Assembly (NCBI GenBank): GCA_964543475.1 | Contig: CAZIYJ010000010.1 | Location: 1 to 64,000, forward strand | Length of the DNA stretch: 64,000 nt | Reading direction: 5' to 3' | Source: JAYSYM01 sp964543475 | Lineage (GTDB): Bacteria; Bdellovibrionota; Bdellovibrionia; Bdellovibrionales; JAMPXM01 | In this document: positions 45,921 through 54,340 of the stretch, piece after piece | Position numbering within the stretch: position 1 is the first letter of the stretch | How the letters are laid out: every line of letters starts with the position of its first letter | Notes under the pieces: generated by a model | The model's database searches: none | What the model was told of the DNA's origin: nothing | What the model saw: only the letters and a program-made list of their open reading frames with translations | Position numbers and translations under genes: made by a program

Positions 45921-47354
45921 TCACTGATACTCAGACGCTCTCTTGATCGTAACGGTTGCACCCTTAATAGCCTTTAGCTGTGGTGCAACTTCCGCAGACG
46001 AATAGACAACCATCTTTACGTTTGATGGATCAATATACTTCTTAATTGCCTTGTTAACATCGGATGCTGAAACGTCAGCGAGATCGCTTAAGTAATTTCG
46101 AAGATAGCTATCAGAGATTCCGTAAACTCGCAGAACCATCAAATTAAATGCGAGCTTCTCGGCAGTTTCGATCGATGTCGGGAACATTCCCGCTAAATAT
46201 CCTTTTGCCTGCTCCACTTCAGCCGGCGTCACGCCTTTATCGGTGAATGCACGAACGATTCCCATCGACTCTTCGATTGTTTTTCCGAGAGTTTGATTTT
46301 TGGTAAATGTCGAGATTTCAAATGCCCCTTGCCCTTGCCGAGCGTCGAAGCCAGAAGAAATTGAATAGGTCAGACCTAAATCTCTTCGAACATGATTCAC
46401 CAAGCGACTTGAAAACGCTCCGCCCAATATTGTATTGGCAATTCGAAGAGTTAAAAAGTCAGGGTTATTTCTGCGAATACCAGGGTGACCAATTCTGATT
46501 TGAGACTGAACTAAGCCTGGCTTATTCACCAAGACCGCTTGAATGCCTTGAACTTTCGGAACGTCAGGCAAAGCTGGAGCCGAAACTTTCTTTTGCTCCC
46601 ATGCACCAAAAGCACTCTCTACCTTCTTTTTGATTTCTGGAGTCAGCTTCCCAACAACTGCTAAAATTGAATTGTTAGGTCTAAAGTATTTTAAATAATG
46701 CTGAATGATGAACTTGCGTCTGAGTTTCTCTACCGATGAAACAGTTCCGTTAACAGGCTTTGAATAAGGATGCCCCGATCCAAACAAAGTATCTTCCCAT
46801 GCGAGATCGACAAACGCTTCTGGAGAATCAATGCGCTTACGAAGCTGAGCAATTGTTCTCTTGCTCGCGCGATTTACTTCTTCTGCCGCAAATGAAGGTT
46901 GAGTGATGATCTCGCTGAATAAATTTAAAAGCGGATCAGCATCTGTAGAAAGTGCACTCGCTCCAAATAACGAATAGTCACTTGTTACAGATGCATTGAA
47001 CTCAGCGCCGATGCTTGCGAGCTCATCAGCTAGCTGCGGAGCACTTCGCTTAGCAGTCCCCTGGTCAAGAAGGTCAGCTACAAAAGAAGTTAAACCGCTT
47101 GCTTCAGCAGGATCAGTACTCGAACCGCCTTTAACCAAAAGCGAATACGAAATATAAGGAAGAGATTCATCTTTGATGTAGAGAATAGTCAGTCCATTCG
47201 ACAAACTCTTTTCGTCAAACGACGGGAGTCTAAACGATGAACTTGGCTTGAAAACTTGGGTCGGCGAATTCGTACTCGGTGATGGGGTTCCGCAAGAGGC
47301 TGTAAAAGCGAGACAACTTAAAGCTAAGACTGATTTTCGGAAAGTGGTCTTCAT
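45921..47354 (-). CDS. M16-family protein, non-catalytic subunit, lipoprotein
   Basis: 477 aa. Lipobox around FTASCG with C21, so a lipoprotein. Two M16 domains (LPSFDEKSLSNGLTILYI; the second with RIGHPGIRRNNPDFLTLRIAN in parts). At the place of the zinc motif HxxEH it has GLTSFVADLLDQG, so it has lost both His and Glu and cannot be catalytic. It starts 1 nt after the stop of a catalytic M16 gene, the usual arrangement of M16B heterodimers such as mitochondrial processing peptidase. Confidence 0.88.
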   Translation of the reverse strand: MKTTFRKSVLALSCLAFTASCGTPSPSTNSPTQVFKPSSSFRLPSFDEKSLSNGLTILYIKDESLPYISYSLLVKGGSSTDPAEASGLTSFVADLLDQGTAKRSAPQLADELASIGAEFNASVTSDYSLFGASALSTDADPLLNLFSEIITQPSFAAEEVNRASKRTIAQLRKRIDSPEAFVDLAWEDTLFGSGHPYSKPVNGTVSSVEKLRRKFIIQHYLKYFRPNNSILAVVGKLTPEIKKKVESAFGAWEQKKVSAPALPDVPKVQGIQAVLVNKPGLVQSQIRIGHPGIRRNNPDFLTLRIANTILGGAFSSRLVNHVRRDLGLTYSISSGFDARQGQGAFEISTFTKNQTLGKTIEESMGIVRAFTDKGVTPAEVEQAKGYLAGMFPTSIETAEKLAFNLMVLRVYGISDSYLRNYLSDLADVSASDVNKAIKKYIDPSNVKMVVYSSAEVAPQLKAIKGATVTIKRASEYQ

Positions 47355-47355
47355 C

Positions 47356-48720
47356 TTACTGTCCTCCTTGTTGGCTAGGCACTAGAGTGATGGTGTTTGC
47401 GCGCTCAGGAGTTAAGTAAGTGTTGGCAACCTGCTTAATTTGATCTGCGGTTACTTTCTCGTAGCTTTCTAAATCTCTAAACAACTGCTCCCAATCACCA
47501 AAAAGAATTTCGTTTTGTGCAATTGCTTCTGCTTTTCCTGAAACTGTTTTTAGCTGAGACACATAGCTCTGGATAATTTGCTTTTTAGCTTTCGCAAGTT
47601 CTTCAGGAGTTACGAGCTGATTGCGAGGGCGCCAAACTTCTGCCAGCAAAGCTTTTTGCACAGAGTCTGCCCCTTGACCAGGCTTCAGGCTTGCGAAGAC
47701 CTGGAAGATTCCGTGATCTTGAAGCGAGTAATTCGACGAACTTGCCGACGTTGCCGTTTGCTCTTTGTAAACTAGTCGCTTGTGCAAGCGACTAGAACTT
47801 CCCTGACCAAGAATATTCGAAAGCAAATCAAGCGGATAAACATCTGCGTGGCCCGCGGCCGGCGCTCGATACGCTAGCGCTACAGTTACGTTTTGCACAG
47901 GCTGCCGAATCAGTTGTCCACGGCCGCTTGCCTGTTGAGGCTCAGCCGCCAGAGTTCTTTTCGGAAGCTCTTGAGCAGGAATCTGGCTGTAATATTTTTG
48001 AATCAAACTCTTTGCTGCTGAAGATTTAAAATCTCCTGCGATCACAATCACTGCATTGTTTGGAGAATAGAAAGTTTTAAAAAACTGCTGCGCTTTCTCG
48101 ACCGTAACAGCGTTTAAATCTTTCATGTAGCCAATCACCGGCCACTTATACGGATGTGCTCGGAACACCGTTGAGAATATCCCCTCGCGAAGAAGACCCA
48201 TCGGATTGTTATCAACTCTAAAACGTCGCTCTTCTTTTACAACTTCGCGCTCGCTTTTTAGATTGGCTTCAGTGACTTGCAGATTCACCAAACGGTCAGC
48301 TTCCATATCAATGATAAGTTCGAGCTTCGCGCTAGGAAGATTTTCGTAGTAGCCAGTATAGTCGTGAGTTGTGAAAGCGTTATTCACAGCTCCGTTGCTC
48401 TGAAGAATTAAGTCGAACTGATCGCGAGAATATTTTTTAGTTCCGGTGAACATCATGTGCTCAAACAAGTGCGCAAGTCCGGTGAAACCGACTTCTTCGT
48501 GCTTTGATCCAACTCGAAACCAAGTGTTGTAGCTAATGATGGGAGCCGAGTGGTCTTCGTGAAGTAGAACAGTCAAACCGTTAGGCAGAGTAAACTTCTC
48601 AACTTTGAATTTAATTTGAGAACTTAGGCTTTGCGCTGGAACTTCTGCCGCTTGAGATTGCGCTAAGAAAAATAAAACACAACTGAACGCTGCTGCAACT
48701 AAAGACGAGGATAGCCTCAT
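47356..48720 (-). CDS. M16-family zinc peptidase, catalytic subunit
   Basis: 454 aa from ATG 48720 with AAGGAG 5 nt upstream; the frame to 48747 is longer but unsupported. Signal peptide (1-25). Zinc motif HxxEH is H84-L-F-E87-H88 in GLAHLFEHMMF, and the downstream acidic helix EREVVKEERR fits the third ligand region. It is probably a periplasmic endopeptidase that degrades peptides together with the inactive partner encoded next. Confidence 0.92.
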   Translation of the reverse strand: MRLSSSLVAAAFSCVLFFLAQSQAAEVPAQSLSSQIKFKVEKFTLPNGLTVLLHEDHSAPIISYNTWFRVGSKHEEVGFTGLAHLFEHMMFTGTKKYSRDQFDLILQSNGAVNNAFTTHDYTGYYENLPSAKLELIIDMEADRLVNLQVTEANLKSEREVVKEERRFRVDNNPMGLLREGIFSTVFRAHPYKWPVIGYMKDLNAVTVEKAQQFFKTFYSPNNAVIVIAGDFKSSAAKSLIQKYYSQIPAQELPKRTLAAEPQQASGRGQLIRQPVQNVTVALAYRAPAAGHADVYPLDLLSNILGQGSSSRLHKRLVYKEQTATSASSSNYSLQDHGIFQVFASLKPGQGADSVQKALLAEVWRPRNQLVTPEELAKAKKQIIQSYVSQLKTVSGKAEAIAQNEILFGDWEQLFRDLESYEKVTADQIKQVANTYLTPERANTITLVPSQQGGQ

Positions 48721-48804
48721 TGAGACTCCTTCCATGAAGTACATCAAATAGTAGAAGGCTCAATTGTGACGTGGCTAAAAATGGCTGTCAACAGAGGGAG
48801 TTAG

Positions 48805-49323
48805 CTATTGAACGACGAAGTCGCTAAAGAAAATGTCTTTAACTACACCAGTCTTTAGATGCTGATTAAGAGTTACAGCAATCTGGTCCTTAAGAAAAAG
48901 TTTACCTTGGATAGTTTCGACATCTCTGAACTCTTTGGCGTTCAAAATTCGAACGATGGCATCGCGAGCTGCCGGATTGAGCTGCACAACTTCCTCAAAT
49001 CCTTCTTCGTCTAGCATCTCGAGAGTCATTTCGACTCTCACTAAGCGTCTAGGATTACCAGATAGGTTAACTGTGAAAGGAGGAAGTGTGTAATTGATGG
49101 CAGGCTTTTGATCATTTGAATCGCGCTCAGCCTGCAATTGCTGATAGGCAGCTGGCTCTCGAAGAACCGCAGGAGCATGACCCATCGTATTCTGATAGGT
49201 AAGGAAAGCACCACCGCCGACAACTGCGAAGTTGCCAGCAATCATAACGAAGACACCAATCTTCGCTAGATCAAACTTCTTCTTGGGTTTGCCTTCCTGA
49301 TCGTTTTCTTCTTGTACTGCCAT
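48805..49323 (-). CDS. fliL: Flagellar basal body protein FliL
   Basis: 172 aa. A basic N-terminus, one membrane helix (about 22-45) and a periplasmic FliL domain (YTLPPFTVNLSG, RRLVRVEMTLEM, FLKDQIAVTLNQHL, DIFFSDFVVQ). FliL surrounds the stator and supports motor torque. No other flagellar gene is adjacent. CCGATAA stands 7 nt before the ATG, consistent with a flagellar sigma factor. Confidence 0.9.
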   Translation of the reverse strand: MAVQEENDQEGKPKKKFDLAKIGVFVMIAGNFAVVGGGAFLTYQNTMGHAPAVLREPAAYQQLQAERDSNDQKPAINYTLPPFTVNLSGNPRRLVRVEMTLEMLDEEGFEEVVQLNPAARDAIVRILNAKEFRDVETIQGKLFLKDQIAVTLNQHLKTGVVKDIFFSDFVVQ

Positions 49324-49330
49324 GTGTAAC

Positions 49331-49357
49331 TTATCGGAACCTAGGCTAAGGCCTTAA
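49331..49357 (-). promoter_or_regulatory. Sigma-28-like promoter before fliL
   Basis: On the minus strand TTAAGGCC, then after 11 nt TCCGATAA (49338-49331), against the consensus TAAAGTTT-N11-GCCGATAA. The -10 matches 7 of 8. It ends 7 nt before the fliL ATG, leaving no room for a normal leader. Confidence 0.5.
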
Positions 49358-49463
49358 CTGGACCTCTCAAATTTACTATAAATTTGTTTTCACCAAACTG
49401 TCGAACCTCTCGACAGGACCAAGGGCAGAATGCGGCTTGCAGTTGACACAGTACCTCAGGGGT

Positions 49464-49490
49464 TAGAGATAATCAGAAATCTACCGATAA
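49464..49490 (+). promoter_or_regulatory. Sigma-28-like promoter before the L,D-transpeptidase gene
   Basis: TAGAGATA, 11 nt, then ACCGATAA (49483-49490), matching the sigma-28 consensus at 5 of 8 and 7 of 8 bases with the standard spacing. It ends 6 nt before the ATG at 49497, so the transcript would be nearly leaderless. Confidence 0.5.
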
Positions 49491-49496
49491 ACTGTA

Positions 49497-50510
49497 ATGC
49501 GCGTGGGTCGAATGATTTTATTTGGTAAGACATTAAATTTGGTTTGCACCTCAGTGATATTACTTCTGAGCATTCCTACGCTTGCTGAAAACTCGGCCCA
49601 GAATGAGACAGCAAATCGTGTTCCATCTAGTCTCGTGCAAATTTCACCGCATCCGCTTTACTACTCGCCTTACGCTTTTGTTGTAGATAAAAAAGCTCGC
49701 ACTCTCACGGTGTGGCATCAAGACGGTGGCAAATTAACTTCGGTTGCAAGCTTTCCTGCTGATCTTGGAAAGCGCGAAGGCGAAAAAAAGAGCGAGGGAG
49801 ATCATAAAACTCCGAATGGGGTTTACTTTCTTCAACAGAAACTTGAAGGCGCTTCACTCGACTTTAAACTTTTTGGTAAACGTGCGTTCACTACAGATTA
49901 CCCAAATTTTTTCGATCGTATCGATCGCAAAACTGGCAGCGGAATTTGGCTTCACGCAGTCCCCGATACAGTTCCGCTCACTCGCGGCTCACGCGGCTGC
50001 GTTGTTGTAAGAAACGAAGTCATTGAAGGCTTAAGTCAGTATGTAAAGCTCGGCAAAACTCCGATCATCATCCAGGATGAAGTTGAGTTGTTAGACTCAA
50101 CACAAGCAAAAGAATCGAGCGCACAGCTGAGCTCGCTCGTTGAAAAATGGCGTGCGTCTTGGGAAGAAAAAGATATCGAAAGCTACATCGGCTTTTACGG
50201 AAGCGACTTCCGTGCGATGCGAATGAATCGTGATCAGTGGAAGACTTATAAGAACAATCTAAATTCTTCGTACAAAACTCTTCAGGTAAAATTCTCTCGT
50301 CCAGTGATCTATGCATACAAAAATCGCGCTGTCGTACGCTTCTTACAATCGTACACTTCTGACCAACACTCAGATTTCGGCGAAAAAGTTTTGTATCTTG
50401 CTAAAGAGAACGATCAATACAAGATCATCGGAGAAGAGTGGCAAGCCGACAATAGCCAACTCGCTCAAGAAGAATTCAACACTGACTCAACAAAAGTCAG
50501 CGCTAATTAG
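49497..50510 (+). CDS. L,D-transpeptidase (YkuD) with NTF2-like C-terminal domain
   Basis: 337 aa. Signal peptide (about 1-30, ends TLA), a YkuD domain (about 55-200) with KTPNGVYFLQ, H153 in GIWLHAVPD and the catalytic C168 in SRGCVVV, then an NTF2/SnoaL-like domain (about 210-320, VEKWRASWEEKDIESYIGFY). These enzymes make 3-3 cross-links or attach proteins to peptidoglycan in the periplasm. Predatory Bdellovibrio encode many; a role in wall remodelling is inference. Divergent from fliL with a similar promoter motif. Confidence 0.9.
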   Translation: MRVGRMILFGKTLNLVCTSVILLLSIPTLAENSAQNETANRVPSSLVQISPHPLYYSPYAFVVDKKARTLTVWHQDGGKLTSVASFPADLGKREGEKKSEGDHKTPNGVYFLQQKLEGASLDFKLFGKRAFTTDYPNFFDRIDRKTGSGIWLHAVPDTVPLTRGSRGCVVVRNEVIEGLSQYVKLGKTPIIIQDEVELLDSTQAKESSAQLSSLVEKWRASWEEKDIESYIGFYGSDFRAMRMNRDQWKTYKNNLNSSYKTLQVKFSRPVIYAYKNRAVVRFLQSYTSDQHSDFGEKVLYLAKENDQYKIIGEEWQADNSQLAQEEFNTDSTKVSAN

Positions 50511-50528
50511 TTCATCAGCAGCCAAAAG

Positions 50529-50867
50529 CTAGGCTGGGTTTTTCTTTCCTAAGAAATAGAGAAGTAAATTAAAGGCGGCGATGACAACTAGAGCGCCGAT
50601 AGTGACAAGGCCGTCATAAAGTCGCTCATTTAGATAAGCGCCGACGACAAATACTCCGCAACCCAAAGCTAAAACACCGAGTGCGAAAAGCATTCGGTGT
50701 ATTGGGCTCTGAATCCAAATTTTAGAATAAAAAAATGTTCCGACCGCGGTTGTGACAACGTTCACTGCGATCATTAGAACTGACGCGATTGCCCAGTTAC
50801 CGGCTCCAACAAAACTCAATGCAAAGATGAGAACCGTTAGAAGGTTTAAGGCAATGTATCGATTCAC
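50529..50867 (-). CDS. Small four-helix membrane protein
   Basis: 112 aa with about four membrane segments (LLTVLIFALSFVGA, ASVLMIAVNVVTTAVGTFF, MLFALGVLALGCGVFVVGA, VTIGALVVIAAFNLLLYFLG). Not recognised. It follows the acidic protein gene by 6 nt and ends the minus-strand HIT-epimerase-rhomboid series. Confidence 0.65.
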   Translation of the reverse strand: MNRYIALNLLTVLIFALSFVGAGNWAIASVLMIAVNVVTTAVGTFFYSKIWIQSPIHRMLFALGVLALGCGVFVVGAYLNERLYDGLVTIGALVVIAAFNLLLYFLGKKNPA

Positions 50868-50873
50868 GCTAGA

Positions 50874-51122
50874 TTACTGGTTGTTGCCTTCATCGCCAGA
50901 CATATCGCCTGCGTCGTTAAGATCATCGTTGCCGTCGTCATCTTCGAAAACACCTGGGTTATCCAAGTCATCATCTTCTTCGTTGTAAACGTTGTCAGCT
51001 GAATCAGGAAGAGATGCCAGGTGAGCTGCTAGCTCCTCTTTTTTGAGTTTGCCGCGGTTCAAATTGTAGCCAGTCAAACGGCTGTCAAACTTCAATTTAT
51101 CGAGTTCTTTTTTTAAGCCCAT
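50874..51122 (-). CDS. Small protein with highly acidic tail
   Basis: 82 aa. A basic helical N-terminal half (MGLKKELDKLKFDSRLTGYN) and a C-terminal half made mostly of Asp, Glu, Asn and Gly (NEEDDDLDNPGVFEDDDGND). Such tails often bind basic proteins or cations, but no family is recognised. AGGAGAG lies upstream of the ATG. It sits 20 nt after the rhomboid gene. Confidence 0.65.
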   Translation of the reverse strand: MGLKKELDKLKFDSRLTGYNLNRGKLKKEELAAHLASLPDSADNVYNEEDDDLDNPGVFEDDDGNDDLNDAGDMSGDEGNNQ

Positions 51123-51142
51123 ACGCTCTCCTATTTTTCGGC

Positions 51143-51934
51143 CTAGTTCCAGTACCGAGGGCCGTCGCCCTTGTCTTTTTTCTCTTTAGTAGGGTCGTTG
51201 TTTACCACGAGTTTTAGGCCTCGTCCACCTCGGCCACCCGACTGTTTTCGCCAGCGGCCTTGCTTAAACTTCGTATAAACCAATAGGAACAAATAACCCG
51301 AAATCAACCCGCCCAAGTGAGCAAGGTTCGCCACCTGGCTGCCCGATACTCCCGAAGTCAAAAGGTTCACTGCTTCGATCGCACCTAAGATCATCACGAA
51401 GTATTTGGCCTTCATCGGGAAGACCATCATGAAGTAAACAACCCGCTCACCGAAGATAATTCCGTATGCGACTAAAAGACCAAATATCGCGCCCGACGCT
51501 CCAACAACCGGCGAAAGCCAGCCAGCCAAATCACCCGTCGCCATTGCGTAAATGAAAATGCAAATGCAATAGATAACCGCCGCACCAACTCCAGAGACTA
51601 AATAGAAACTTAAGAAGAAGCGTGATCCCCAGCGCTGTTCAAGCTCACCACCGAGCCACCAAAGCATCAACATGTTGAATAAAATATGAAACAGGCTGCT
51701 TGAGTGAAGGAACATGTACGTAAAGAACTGCCAAACAAAAAATTTCTCGACGACGTACGAAGGAATCAAACTTAAAAACTCTGAAATGTACGGACTCGAT
51801 AAAAAATATTTTTCGATGATCATCTGGCCAACGAGCCACATCGCAATGTTGATGATCATTAAAACTTTTACCATTGGAGTAAAAGGCACGAGATTATTCA
51901 TTTGAGCGCCGCCGCCACCACCTCTAAGACCCAT
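51143..51934 (-). CDS. Rhomboid-family intramembrane serine protease
   Basis: 263 aa, six membrane helices. Catalytic dyad S147 in GASGAIFG and H206 in NLAHLGG; the HxxxN motif is H83-ILF-N87. It cleaves membrane helices within the bilayer. N-terminus is Gly-rich and the cytoplasmic C-terminus is basic (GRWRKQSGGRGGRG). It overlaps the epimerase gene by 11 nt. Substrate unknown. Confidence 0.93.
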   Translation of the reverse strand: MGLRGGGGGAQMNNLVPFTPMVKVLMIINIAMWLVGQMIIEKYFLSSPYISEFLSLIPSYVVEKFFVWQFFTYMFLHSSSLFHILFNMLMLWWLGGELEQRWGSRFFLSFYLVSGVGAAVIYCICIFIYAMATGDLAGWLSPVVGASGAIFGLLVAYGIIFGERVVYFMMVFPMKAKYFVMILGAIEAVNLLTSGVSGSQVANLAHLGGLISGYLFLLVYTKFKQGRWRKQSGGRGGRGLKLVVNNDPTKEKKDKGDGPRYWN

Positions 51935-52364
51935 GATGCCCTCCTGCTGGCTGACTCAACTCAATCAACACCCCACCTGTCGATGCAGGATGGATGAATG
52001 CTACTAAACAATTGTGAGCACCTTTTTTTGGCGTCTCGTTAATTAAACGAACACCTTCACTTTTCAGATGCGTAAGTACAGCCTCGATATCTTTCACTCT
52101 TAAACAGATATGATGAATACCGGGCCCACGTTTATCGAGAAACTTTTTGATTACGCCATCATCTGAAAGTGATTCGAGCAATTCTAAATTTGAATTGTTT
52201 TGAAGTTTGAAAAAACCAGTTTTAGTTTTTTCTGATGGAACATCTTCAATATGCGGATCGGCAAATCCCATTGCCTTGTAAAACTTTGAGCCTTCAGCAA
52301 TCGATGTCACCGCGATTCCGATGTGATCAAGCTCGAATTCAAATTTGCCTTTAACGTTAGTCAT
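51924..52364 (-). CDS. mce: Methylmalonyl-CoA epimerase
   Basis: 146 aa. Glyoxalase/VOC fold with FELDHIGIAV at the start, GPGIHHICLRV in the middle and a C-terminal IHPASTGGVLIELSQ, all typical of methylmalonyl-CoA epimerase. It interconverts the (2R) and (2S) forms during propionate or odd-chain and branched amino acid breakdown. Mutase genes are not in the window. It overlaps the HIT gene by 8 nt. Confidence 0.9.
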   Translation of the reverse strand: MTNVKGKFEFELDHIGIAVTSIAEGSKFYKAMGFADPHIEDVPSEKTKTGFFKLQNNSNLELLESLSDDGVIKKFLDKRGPGIHHICLRVKDIEAVLTHLKSEGVRLINETPKKGAHNCLVAFIHPASTGGVLIELSQPAGGHHGS

Positions 52365-52959
52365 TACTTAAATCCTTAAACAAAGGTAGCAAACGATCAA
52401 ATGTGGATTCAAGGTCTTCAACGATTACTTTGGTATCAGCGAGTAACGGGAAGAAGTTCGTGTCACCCTTCCATCTAGGAACGATGTGATAATGAATGTG
52501 CTCAGGAATCCCTGCTCCCGCCGCCGCACCAAGATTAAGTCCGACGTTGAAACCAGATGGGTCATAAGCTTCGCGTAGCACTTGAAGGCTCAATTTCAGA
52601 AGATCTTGAAGTTCATAGAGCGCTTTGCCCTTTAGGTCTGTGAATTCCCCAACATGATCATTTGGAATGATCAATAAGTGTCCTGGATTGTACGGAAACT
52701 TATTCATGACCACACTTGCGTTCTTACCCTTGTGAAGAACCAAGTTCTTGAAGCCTTTTCCAGCCTTCACTGCATGACAAAACACACATCCATCAACTTT
52801 GATGAGCTTTCGCACATACTTAAGACGATCAGGGCGAATCATGATGTCGCGCTCAGTTGGCCAAACGTCAGCTAACCACGGCGACACTTTTGGAAGCGGA
52901 GCCGTTTTTGACTGCTTTTTTGAGCTAATCTTCTTTACTGTTTGAGACGGTTTTGCCAT
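52357..52959 (-). CDS. HIT-family nucleotide hydrolase/phosphorylase
   Basis: 200 aa. The histidine triad is HIHYHIVPR (the HxHxHxx motif) and the upstream region reads CVFCHAV, MNKFPYNPGHLLIIP. This subgroup resembles Ap4A phosphorylase-like and branch HIT proteins. A lysine-rich N-terminal extension of about 45 residues precedes the domain. First gene of the minus-strand series HIT-mce-rhomboid. Confidence 0.9.
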   Translation of the reverse strand: MAKPSQTVKKISSKKQSKTAPLPKVSPWLADVWPTERDIMIRPDRLKYVRKLIKVDGCVFCHAVKAGKGFKNLVLHKGKNASVVMNKFPYNPGHLLIIPNDHVGEFTDLKGKALYELQDLLKLSLQVLREAYDPSGFNVGLNLGAAAGAGIPEHIHYHIVPRWKGDTNFFPLLADTKVIVEDLESTFDRLLPLFKDLSND

Positions 52960-53035
52960 TGGCTACAAATCTAACCGCAAAGCTACGCAAGGTTTACGAA
53001 AAACTCGCTTTCGATCCGTCATGAAACGGTGCGTT

Positions 53036-53199
53036 TTAGTGATTGAACTCGTAAACACGGTAGTCGTAAACCCATTCGAAACCGAGCTTGCGACAAATAG
53101 GGGCCGAAGTAGCCTTCCGTGCATGAAAAAAAAATTGTGGCCAAGAGCCTTCGCTGCTTTCGCACGAGCACGGGCATCCGCGACATCACTTTCTACCAA
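53036..53199 (-). pseudogene. GNAT acetyltransferase remnant with homopolymer frameshift
   Basis: The frame starting near 53199 reads LVESDVADARARAKAAKALG, then meets a run of nine T (plus-strand A at 53126-53134). One extra T would continue it as HARKATSAPICRKLGFEWV and on to a stop at 53036-53038, which looks like the C-terminal half of a GNAT domain. As it stands the frame is broken, and no N-terminal GNAT half is present. It overlaps the end of the GNAT-Nudix gene. Either a decayed gene or a base-calling error. Confidence 0.5.
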
Positions 53200-54230
53200 A
53201 CGATCTTCGGGAGCAAAGGCGGACCACTCACAACAATATCCTCTAAAACCAATCCCAGCGATCGCGGCGCAAAGACTTCGTTACTCACTCTCAACTCGTC
53301 GAGACTCCACCACTTAAATCCCTTAAACGCAGCCTTCTCAAATTCATTTAGCTCAAGTGTCGGCTGTGGCTCAAACTTTTCAGTCTTGATCAGATAGTAA
53401 TTTTCAGTTTGCTCAATAAATTGCTCGGCCCAGTGAAGACAATGGCTTCGCTTCCAAATCAGCGGCCCAACTTCAAAGTCTACAAGCCCAAGCTCCTCGT
53501 GAAGCTCTCTTCGAATTGCCGTGATCTCATCTTCGCCGTCTTCAACTCCGCCACCGGGAGTAATCCATCCTCGCCATTTCATTTTATCGTTTTCAAGTTC
53601 CATCATCAGAACTTCATTCTGAGGAGTTAGTAGCACCGCTCGAGTTGACGAGCGCAGCATCGGTTGCGGAGCTTTTCGGAACGCTCGCCATTCGGCTTTC
53701 GTAAGCTCCCATGTTTCTGAATGAGTATATTGAGGATCAACTAGCTTCGAAGGCCGCGTCCCTACGAAACGGGCACCAGTTTTTTCTTTAATTCGGCGAG
53801 AGCGTTCATTACCGAGGGCATTCGAGAACACGAGGTTTTCAAAATTCAGAGCATCGAATGCAAAGTCCATAACGGGCTGCACGGCTTCAGACATGTAGCC
53901 CTTACCCCAGAACTGTTTTCCAAGCCAAAACCCACGATGCTCCGGAATTCCCCCTCGCCATAAATCTACAATTCCTATTAACTCAGATGGATTTGGTTTT
54001 TCGAAAATTCCCCAAACCCAACGATCACGTCCTTGCTTCGGCAAAACAAAGTTCTGGATAAAATCTGTGACGCCATCTTCAGGATATGGCCACGGACATT
54101 GATGAGAAAGATGTCGAATAATTTCGTAATCAATGAAGTGCTTCTTATATGCAGGCGCATCTCGCAACTCCACTCCGCGCAAGATAAGTCGATCAGTTTC
54201 GAATATCGGAAGAAGCTTTGATGCGTTCAT
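53193..54230 (-). CDS. GNAT acetyltransferase-Nudix hydrolase fusion
   Basis: 345 aa. N-terminal GNAT of the RimJ type (about 8-180; TDRLILRGVELRDA, GFWLGKQFWGKGYMSEAV, KTGARFVG), then a Nudix domain (about 195-335) with an intact Nudix box GGVEDGEDEITAIRRE followed by LHEELGL (GX5EX7REUXEEXGU). The two activities, acyl transfer and nucleoside diphosphate hydrolysis, are in one chain; substrates unknown. A fusion by read-through of two genes is plausible. Confidence 0.9.
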   Translation of the reverse strand: MNASKLLPIFETDRLILRGVELRDAPAYKKHFIDYEIIRHLSHQCPWPYPEDGVTDFIQNFVLPKQGRDRWVWGIFEKPNPSELIGIVDLWRGGIPEHRGFWLGKQFWGKGYMSEAVQPVMDFAFDALNFENLVFSNALGNERSRRIKEKTGARFVGTRPSKLVDPQYTHSETWELTKAEWRAFRKAPQPMLRSSTRAVLLTPQNEVLMMELENDKMKWRGWITPGGGVEDGEDEITAIRRELHEELGLVDFEVGPLIWKRSHCLHWAEQFIEQTENYYLIKTEKFEPQPTLELNEFEKAAFKGFKWWSLDELRVSNEVFAPRSLGLVLEDIVVSGPPLLPKIVW

Positions 54231-54340
54231 TCACGCCCCGATTTCGAATTGCGGATATCCACTCTCTTTAGATCTTTCATATGCGGCTCCAAGTGGTCCA
54301 TATTATTGCATACAGCTGGTTACACTCAAGGAGACTAGCT

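Noticed and set aside
53021..53397. Plus-strand open frames over the GNAT remnant
   Set aside because: They lie opposite the minus-strand genes, have no binding site and no recognisable protein; the minus-strand frames have clear family features.
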